Part shown: positions 58,411 to 64,000 of the stretch, one piece after another | Layout: each line of letters begins with the position of its first letter | Position numbering within the stretch: the first letter of the stretch is position 1 | Origin: an uncultured Eubacteriales bacterium | Lineage (GTDB): Bacteria > Bacillota > Clostridia > Oscillospirales > Acutalibacteraceae | DNA: 64,000 nt | Direction of reading: 5' to 3' | Assembly: GCA_934476085.1 (NCBI GenBank) | Contig: CAKSNE010000005.1 | Span: forward strand, 42,310-106,309 | Made by a program: the position numbers and the translations under genes | The notes under the pieces: model-generated | Told to the model about the DNA's origin: nothing | The model's input: the letters and a program-made list of their open reading frames with translations, nothing else | Databases searched by the model: none

Positions 58411-59037
58411 ATGAGTTTTACAAAAATGCAAAGAGAGTTGTTAGCTAAACGAGTTATAGAAAATATGAAATCTCGTTTTATGGAGGCTTATTATTGTGAG
58501 AACAAAGAAGAAGCTTGCAATAAGGCTTTAGAGCTTATTAAAGAAGGCTCAACTGTATCTTGGGGCGGAACATTTACTGCTAAAGAAATTGGTCTTTTAG
58601 AAAAAATCAAAAACGGAAACTATAACGTTCTTGATCGCGAAAATGCAAAAGAAGGTCAAGATGTCGCAAGAGAAGCATTTTTTGCGGATTATTATATAAT
58701 GAGTGCTAATGCGATTTCCGATGACGGTCAACTTATAAATATTGACGGTAACGGTAATAGATGTGCAGCTCTTATTTTCGGACCTAAAAACGTTATTGTC
58801 ATCGCTGGTATGAACAAAGTTGTACAAGGTTACGAAAATGCACTTAATCGTGCAAGAACAGTTGCTGCACCTGTCAATGTTCAACGTTTTCAAAAGGCTA
58901 CAGGTTGCTTGAAAACCGGCATTTGTGCTGATTGTAAAACTTCTGATTGTATTTGTTGCAATATAGTAACTACCAGAATTTCAAGACCGGCAGGCAAAAT
59001 TAAAGTAATTCTTGTTAACGAAGATTTAGGATTTTAA
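58411..59037 (+). CDS. LUD domain protein (lactate utilization-like)
   Basis: A cytosolic protein of 208 residues with the LUD fold shared with LutB/LutC. The N-terminal RVIENMKSRFMEAYYCENKEE and the middle GNGNRCAALIFGPKNVIVI match stand-alone LUD proteins of Clostridia, and the C-terminal Cys cluster TGICADCKTSDCICCNIV is characteristic. No lutA/lutB neighbours occur, so lactate use is doubtful. It probably shares the zinc operon transcript and ends in a terminator; a metal link through its cysteines is only a guess. Confidence 0.88.
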   Translation: MSFTKMQRELLAKRVIENMKSRFMEAYYCENKEEACNKALELIKEGSTVSWGGTFTAKEIGLLEKIKNGNYNVLDRENAKEGQDVAREAFFADYYIMSANAISDDGQLINIDGNGNRCAALIFGPKNVIVIAGMNKVVQGYENALNRARTVAAPVNVQRFQKATGCLKTGICADCKTSDCICCNIVTTRISRPAGKIKVILVNEDLGF

Positions 59038-59055
59038 TAAAATAGCTTATATACA

Positions 59056-59087
59056 AAAAACCACTATGCAATTGCATAGTGGTTTTT
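59056..59087. terminator. Bidirectional terminator between LUD gene and ileS
   Basis: A perfect palindrome, AAAAACCACTATGCAA with TTGCATAGTGGTTTTT, has T- and A-runs at both ends. Confidence 0.92.
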
Positions 59088-59097
59088 GCTTTGAATT

Positions 59098-62000
59098 TTA
59101 TATCTTTTTAACGAAAAGTGTTACTTTCTCGCCATTGATGTTCCATTCTTTGTTAAATCCGTCAATTTCACCGTTTGAAACTTTGTCACAAAGAACATCG
59201 CCTTTAATTTCATCAGCATTATCACTAATTAATTTAGCGATTTTTTCATTTCCTGCGCTGGAAATTTCAATGTGATCCATAACTTCAAAACCGGCGTCTT
59301 TACGCATTGTTTGAACTTTTGAAATGATTTCTCTTACAAAGCCTTCTTCAATTAATTCATCAGTTAAATTAATATCAAGAGCTACTGTAATGCCGTTATC
59401 TGTCATTGAGAAGAAACCGTCTTTTTGTTTAATATCAATAAGCAAATCGTCTTCAGTTACAGAAATATCACCGCTTGGGAGTTTTAAAACAAGTTTGCCT
59501 GTTTCATCAAGTTCAGCCTTTGCAGCAGAACCGTCAATTTCAGCAAGATAAGTGCGAATCTCGTTAAGTTGTTTGCCGTATTTAGGTCCGAGAGTTTTAA
59601 GCTGTGGCTTAAATGAATAAGACATAAATGAAGCAACATCATCACTGAATACAACTGATTTAATGTTAAGCTCATCTTCAATGATTTTCACGAAATACTC
59701 TGAAAGTTCGCTTTCTGCTTTAACAAACATTTTAGCGAGTGGTTGACGGTTTTTCATATTAGAACCGTTTCTTGCTGCACGGCCAAGCACAACAATATTC
59801 AAAGCTTCTTCCATATCGTTTTCAAGCTTTTTATCAATGAGTTTTTCATCAACTTTTGGGAATAAGCAAAGATGAACAGATTCAGGTGCTGATTTATCAA
59901 TTGAGCAAACTAAGTTTCTGTAAATATCTTCTGTCATAAACGGAATCATAGGGGCGGCAGTTTTTGAAATTGTAACAAGTGCAGTATAGAGTGTCATATA
60001 TGCGCTGATTTTATCATCAGACATACCTTGCTGCCAAAAACGCTCTCTGCAACGACGAACATACCAGTTAGACATTTCATCAACAAAATCTTGAAGTGCA
60101 CGAGCAGCTTCCGGAATTCTGTAGTTAGCAAGATTATCGTCAACACTCTTTACAACAGAGTTGAGTTTTGATAACAACCATTTATCCATAACTGTTAGTT
60201 TGTCATAGTCAAGTGTATATTTGGTTGCGTCAAAATTATCAATGTTAGCATAAAGCACAAAGAATGCATAAGTATTCCAGAGAGTGCCAAGGAATTTTCT
60301 TTGACCTTCGACAACAGCTTTTCCGTGAAAACGATTTGGCAACCAAGGAGCAGAGTTGATATAGAAATACCAACGAATAGCGTCTGCACCGTAAGTTTGA
60401 AGTGCATCAAACGGGTCAACAGCATTTCCTTTTGATTTAGACATTTTCTGTCCGTTTTCATCTTGAACGTGGCCCAAAACTATAACATTTTTATAAGGTG
60501 CTTTATCAAAAATCAAAGTTGAAATAGCTAATAGGGAATAGAACCAACCACGAGTTTGGTCAACTGCTTCCGAAATAAAGTTAGCAGGGAATTGTGCTTC
60601 AAATAATTCTTTGTTTTCAAATGGATAGTGGTGTTGAGCAAAAGGCATTGAACCGCTGTCAAACCAACAGTCAATTACTTCAGGAACACGTTTCATTTGT
60701 TTACCGCAATGTGGGCATTTAATAGTAACTGAGTCAATATACGGACGGTGAAGTTCAATTTCATCAGGGCAGTTATCGGACATTGATTTTAATTCTTCAA
60801 TAGAACCGATTGAGTGTAAATGACCGCATTCACATTGCCAAATATTAAGCGGAGTACCCCAATATCTGTTACGAGAAATGCCCCAATCCTGAACATTTTC
60901 TAGCCAATCGCCAAAACGGCCTTTACCGATTGATTCAGGAATCCAATTGATTGTATTATTATTTTTGATGAGGTTATCTTTAACAGCGGTCATTTTGATA
61001 AACCAGCTCTCTCTAGCATAGTAGATGAGCGGTGTATCACAACGCCAGCAGTGCGGATAATCATGCTCAAATTTAGGAGCATCATATAAAAGACCGGCTT
61101 TTTCAAGGTCAACCAAAATCGGTTTATCAGCGTCTTTTACAAACAAACCGGCATAGTCTGTTTCTTCGGTCATATTACCTTTGCCATCAACAAATTGAAT
61201 GAACGGCAAATCGTTCTCTCTACCGACTCTTGCGTCGTCTTCACCAAATGCCGGAGCAATATGAACGATACCTGTACCGTCTGACATAGTAACATAATTA
61301 TCACAAGTTACAAAGTGAGCTTTTTTGCCTTGTTTTTTAGCACATTCGCCCGCACATTTGAAGAGCGGTTCGTATTCTTTTCCTTTTAAATCAGTACCTT
61401 TGTAAGTTTCTAAAACTTCATAAGCAGGTTTATCTTCTGTTGCGAGTTTGCCTAAAACTTTATCCAAAAGTGCTTCTGCCATATAATAGGTATATCCGTC
61501 AGCCGCTTTAACCTTGCAGTAAGTTTCGTTAGGATTTACACAAAGAGCAGTATTAGACGGTAATGTCCAAGGAGTTGTTGTCCAAGCTAAGAAGTAAGCG
61601 TCTTCGCCGATAACTTTAAAACGAACGATAGCAGAACGCTCTTTAACTGTTTTATATCCTTGAGCTACTTCGTGAGAAGAAAGGGGAGTGCCGCAACGTG
61701 GACAGTAAGGCACAATTTTGAAGCCTTTATATAAAAGACCTTTTTCAAAAATCTTTTTAAGTGCCCACCATTCAGATTCAATGAAATTGTTATCATAAGT
61801 TACATAAGGATCTTCCATATCAGCCCAGAAACCAACGGTTTTAGAGAAATCTTCCCACATACCTTTGTATTTCCAAACAGATTCCTTACATTTAGTGATG
61901 AATGGATCAAGTCCATATTCTTCAATTTGTTCTTTGCCGTCAAGACCTAAAAGTTTTTCAACTTCGAGTTCAACAGGCAAGCCATGAGTATCCCAACCGG

Positions 62001-62247
62001 CTTTTCTAGGTACCATTTCACCTTTCATAGTGTGGTATCTTGGTATCATATCTTTAATAACACGAGTTAAAACGTGTCCGATATGAGGTTTTCCGTTGGC
62101 AGTAGGAGGACCATCATAGAATACATAAGGTGTTCCGCCTTTTCTTTCTTCAATAGACTTTTCAAAAATGTGTTCTTTTTCCCAAAACTCTTCGATTTTT
62201 TTCTCTCTATCGACAAAGTTGAGATTAGTAGATACTTTTTCGTACAT
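59098..62247 (-). CDS. ileS: Isoleucine-tRNA ligase, eukaryote-like type
   Basis: Charges tRNA-Ile. The 1049 residues are longer than classical bacterial IleS and start like the eukaryote/archaeal-type clade (REKKIEEFWEKEHIF). The class I motifs are GPPTANGKPHIGH (HIGH) and GQKMSKSKGNAVDP (KMSKS); an editing CP1 domain lies between, with a zinc-like CPRCGTP segment and CPHCGKQ. The C-terminal part carries the type-2 extension. This clade is often insensitive to mupirocin; that is family knowledge. The ATG at 62247 follows AAAGGAGC. A T-box leader precedes it. Confidence 0.97.
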   Translation of the reverse strand: MYEKVSTNLNFVDREKKIEEFWEKEHIFEKSIEERKGGTPYVFYDGPPTANGKPHIGHVLTRVIKDMIPRYHTMKGEMVPRKAGWDTHGLPVELEVEKLLGLDGKEQIEEYGLDPFITKCKESVWKYKGMWEDFSKTVGFWADMEDPYVTYDNNFIESEWWALKKIFEKGLLYKGFKIVPYCPRCGTPLSSHEVAQGYKTVKERSAIVRFKVIGEDAYFLAWTTTPWTLPSNTALCVNPNETYCKVKAADGYTYYMAEALLDKVLGKLATEDKPAYEVLETYKGTDLKGKEYEPLFKCAGECAKKQGKKAHFVTCDNYVTMSDGTGIVHIAPAFGEDDARVGRENDLPFIQFVDGKGNMTEETDYAGLFVKDADKPILVDLEKAGLLYDAPKFEHDYPHCWRCDTPLIYYARESWFIKMTAVKDNLIKNNNTINWIPESIGKGRFGDWLENVQDWGISRNRYWGTPLNIWQCECGHLHSIGSIEELKSMSDNCPDEIELHRPYIDSVTIKCPHCGKQMKRVPEVIDCWFDSGSMPFAQHHYPFENKELFEAQFPANFISEAVDQTRGWFYSLLAISTLIFDKAPYKNVIVLGHVQDENGQKMSKSKGNAVDPFDALQTYGADAIRWYFYINSAPWLPNRFHGKAVVEGQRKFLGTLWNTYAFFVLYANIDNFDATKYTLDYDKLTVMDKWLLSKLNSVVKSVDDNLANYRIPEAARALQDFVDEMSNWYVRRCRERFWQQGMSDDKISAYMTLYTALVTISKTAAPMIPFMTEDIYRNLVCSIDKSAPESVHLCLFPKVDEKLIDKKLENDMEEALNIVVLGRAARNGSNMKNRQPLAKMFVKAESELSEYFVKIIEDELNIKSVVFSDDVASFMSYSFKPQLKTLGPKYGKQLNEIRTYLAEIDGSAAKAELDETGKLVLKLPSGDISVTEDDLLIDIKQKDGFFSMTDNGITVALDINLTDELIEEGFVREIISKVQTMRKDAGFEVMDHIEISSAGNEKIAKLISDNADEIKGDVLCDKVSNGEIDGFNKEWNINGEKVTLFVKKI

Positions 62248-62262
62248 TCTAATTGCTCCTTT

Positions 62263-62518
62263 AAAAAAATAAAAACCTCTGTCCTAATAGGACAAAGGTA
62301 AAACTTTGCTTATAAACCACCTATTACTGTTTACGAAACGATAATATCGTTTGATAAAAGTTCCCGTTAACGCTGGAAATGCGTCGTTATTTACTTTAAT
62401 TCAATAACGCTACTCCAAAGTGATTTGCTGTTTTAATGAAATTATCGACCTTTCACCAACGCCGACTCGCTATAAATTCTTAGAAAAACGCCTGTCTTCA
62501 TCATAGTATTTTTTCTAT
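62263..62518 (-). ncRNA. T-box leader of ileS
   Basis: On the minus strand the leader holds an AGCGAGTC...GGTGAAAGG Stem I region, a specifier ATC followed by A (62424-62422) that matches Ile, and an antiterminator bulge GGTGGT (62321-62316), whose TGGT complements the ACCA end expected of tRNA-Ile. A terminator follows: ACCTTTGTCC and GGACAGAGGT pair (62275-62299) with a long T tract (62263-62274). The T-box core departs from the usual GGGTGGNACCGCG, keeping only the pairing bases. Confidence 0.88.
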
Positions 62519-62524
62519 ATTGTT

Positions 62525-62553
62525 ATAATATCATAAATAATATGCTTTGTCAA
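62525..62553 (-). promoter_or_regulatory. Sigma-A promoter of ileS
   Basis: Perfect TTGACA (62548-62553) and TATTAT (62525-62530) on the minus strand have a 17-base spacer, just upstream of the T-box. Confidence 0.8.
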
Positions 62554-62565
62554 CCAAAAAAATAC

Positions 62566-62593
62566 TTGAATTATTTATTAAATATGTTATAAT
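62566..62593 (+). promoter_or_regulatory. Sigma-A promoter of the FN3 protein gene
   Basis: TTGAAT (62566-62571) and perfect TATAAT (62588-62593) have a 16-base spacer. Confidence 0.65.
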
Positions 62594-62625
62594 ATAGATA
62601 TCTTGATTTAAAGGAGATTTATATT

Positions 62626-63390
62626 ATGAAAAACAAACTTACAGCTTTATTATTGTCATTAGTAATGGTTTTAATGATTGTTCCTTCATTTGCTTTTGCT
62701 AGTGATACAGACCCGTCAAAAGATGACAACTTTGATAACTCTAAATCTACTGTTTCTACAAGCAGTACCAGTGCATCCGGTCCTTCTGACAACTCAACAT
62801 CTACAACAAATAAGAATCCTTCGGAGTCTCCAGTTATTGTTGCTAAAGTGTCGAACGTTACTTATAAAATGACTACTGTTTCTTCGATAACTTTATCATG
62901 GTCAAAGGTTGACGATGCAACAGGTTATCAGATTTACAAATCTGAAGGCAAAAATGTTATCAAACCTTATAAAACTGTTTCTAACAACTCTTTAGTTGAA
63001 GTTGGTTTAAAAAGAGGCACTACTTATAAATATCAAGTTGTAGCTTTCAAAACAGTTAACGGTAAAAACTATTACAGTGATTCTTCAAATTCAGTAGAAA
63101 TTACTACTTTAGCTAAAAAAATTGCAAAAGTTTCCAAAAAAGTTTCCAAAAAAGCAGTTACTTTAAAAATCAAAGCAGTTGCAGGTGCTGAAAAATATGA
63201 AGTTAAATATTCTACTAAAAAGAATATGAAAAAAGCTAAAAAAATTAACTCTAAAAAAGCTAAAGTTACTATTAAAATGAAAAAATTAAAAAAAGGTACT
63301 AAATACTATGTTACCGTAAGAGCTTATAAAACTATTAACGGCAAAAAAGTTTATACCAACATTAAAAAACTTAGCTTTAAAACTAAATAA
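62626..63390 (+). CDS. Secreted fibronectin type III domain protein
   Basis: A protein of 254 residues. The signal peptide (1-25, ending AFA) is followed by a Ser/Thr/Asn-rich linker (about 26-75), a fibronectin type III domain (about 80-162, VSSITLSWSKVDDATGYQIYK), and a second, very Lys-rich FN3-like repeat (163-254, AVAGAEKYEVKYSTKKNMKK). The net charge of the second repeat is strongly positive, suggesting binding to anionic wall polymers or surfaces. It has no catalytic domain and no LPXTG anchor. It has AAAGGAG, its own promoter and a terminator. Confidence 0.88.
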   Translation: MKNKLTALLLSLVMVLMIVPSFAFASDTDPSKDDNFDNSKSTVSTSSTSASGPSDNSTSTTNKNPSESPVIVAKVSNVTYKMTTVSSITLSWSKVDDATGYQIYKSEGKNVIKPYKTVSNNSLVEVGLKRGTTYKYQVVAFKTVNGKNYYSDSSNSVEITTLAKKIAKVSKKVSKKAVTLKIKAVAGAEKYEVKYSTKKNMKKAKKINSKKAKVTIKMKKLKKGTKYYVTVRAYKTINGKKVYTNIKKLSFKTK

Positions 63391-63410
63391 TAAAGATTAT
63401 TAACCTATAT

Positions 63411-63437
63411 AAACCATCCTTAAATTTAAGGATGGTT
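63411..63437 (+). terminator. Intrinsic terminator after the FN3 protein gene
   Basis: AAACCATCCTTAAA pairs with TTTAAGGATGGTTT, followed by further T residues. Confidence 0.88.
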
Positions 63438-63499
63438 TTATTTAATTTATATTAAAATACATGGTAAAATATTAAAAAGCAGGAAAGGGGAGAGCAAAT

Positions 63500-64000
63500 A
63501 TGAACGTTGATATATTAGCATTAAAAAGCTTTGAAGGATCAATTGAATCTGTTTTACAATCTTTTGGTTGGAATGAGATTTATTCCTGATAAATTTGGAT
63601 ATATAAACACAAAGATTGAATGTCATACAAGAATGATTCTTGATTTTGAAAATTATATATTTTGAAAAAGAAAAATGTGAAATAATAATAAAAAATAAAA
63701 ATTATATGTGTACAGAAGGTGATTTAATGATAATAACACCGTTCATTAAACATCAAATGAAATCCGATACTTCATCAAAATTAAAAAATTACTATATTCA
63801 TTTTGATGTTGCTCCCATATTTTTGCACAATGATTTTGTTTCTAATATGCAATCTGTTATGAACAGAAGGATAAAAATAAAAGATAACAGCACAATAAAA
63901 AGGTTGTTTAAAACACTTAAAACCGAACTTCGTAAAGGTGAGATAGGGCATAGGGTTATTTACGAAACCGTTTTATTGCAAATTTTAACATTAATATACC
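63500..64000 (+). pseudogene. AraC-type regulator, N-terminal sensing domain, broken by two frameshifts and cut by window edge
   Basis: ATG 63500 follows a good AAAGGGGAG site and codes MNVDILALKSFEGSIESVLQSF then GWNEI before stopping near 63590 (the first part has 22 residues; quoted in two pieces elsewhere as LALKSFEGSIESVLQ). The next frame continues with IPDKFGYINTKIECHT and ILDFENYIF, and the third frame with EKEKCEIIIKNKNYMCTEGD, then MIITPFIKHQMKSD and NYYIHFD, open to the edge. Removing one T near 63583 and one from the T4 run near 63660 restores a single frame, so two one-base insertions are likely. The sensing-domain pattern fits AraC regulators. Sequencing error is the alternative. 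Confidence 0.7.

Noticed and set aside
1..64000. CRISPR array, prophage, integron or biosynthetic gene cluster
   Set aside because: No regular repeat-spacer pattern, integrase, phage structural gene or synthase module was seen; the gene content is core housekeeping.

Overview
The window reads as chromosomal DNA from a low-GC, spore-forming Firmicute, most likely class Clostridia and Ruminococcaceae-like. Supporting this are the sporulation regulator SpoIIID, a DacF-type carboxypeptidase, T-box leaders on alaS and ileS, the HprK/RapZ/WhiA block, a eukaryote-type IleS, MurT/GatD, and AAGGAG ribosome sites with frequent TTG/GTG starts. Almost everything is core housekeeping. There is no prophage, CRISPR array or intact insertion sequence.

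Layout. 1-6155 (minus): polA (cut by the left edge), secF-secD, and a class I aminotransferase. 6193-16335 (plus): alaS behind a T-box, then HIT protein, phosphoribosyltransferase, engB, lysA, obg, mrnC, a YitT-family protein, an rRNA cytosine methyltransferase and a small helical protein. 16350-18749 (minus): uracil salvage (permease and upp) behind a leader that looks like an attenuator. 18830-18904: tRNA-Arg(CCU). 19050-21779 (minus): an FAD oxidoreductase and a CapA-family protein. 21790-29583 (plus): an eight-gene aromatic amino acid operon, aroF-tyrA-aroB-aroA-aroC-pheA-aroE-aroQ, lacking only aroK for the route to chorismate. 29657-29911: spoIIID. 29941-37937 (minus): hprK-glk-murB-rapZ-whiA-dnaE. 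38026-40620 (plus): flavin reductase, dacF and an orphan secreted protein. 40621-41134: a gene-poor structured element. 41135-46408: a small protein, an AraC regulator, and a DUF5107/TPR plus GH16 pair. 46470-51517 (minus): alr-ung-uppP and a U32 peptidase. 51619-59037 (plus): hexapeptide protein, PepSY lipoprotein, murT-gatD, zinc-ribbon protein, a zinc ABC operon and a LUD protein. 59098-62553 (minus): ileS with its T-box. 62566-64000 (plus): a secreted FN3 protein and a frameshifted AraC-type gene running off the right edge.

The most interesting content is RNA-level control. The aro operon has its own promoter, then a 32-codon reading frame with nine Phe/Tyr codons among ten consecutive positions, a competing antiterminator pairing, and an intrinsic terminator: a complete ribosome-mediated attenuator matching the Phe and Tyr end products. 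The uracil permease leader has the opposite logic: a 27-codon reading frame ends just before an intrinsic terminator, after a pause-type hairpin and U-rich tracts, resembling enterobacterial pyrBI attenuation. Several other genes (spoIIID, dacF, the zinc-binding lipoprotein gene, and less strongly the YitT gene) start inside the 3' arm of a perfect or near-perfect hairpin, and upp has a terminator hairpin interleaved with its own promoter. These would silence or uncouple read-through RNA while permitting expression from a dedicated promoter or by translational coupling.
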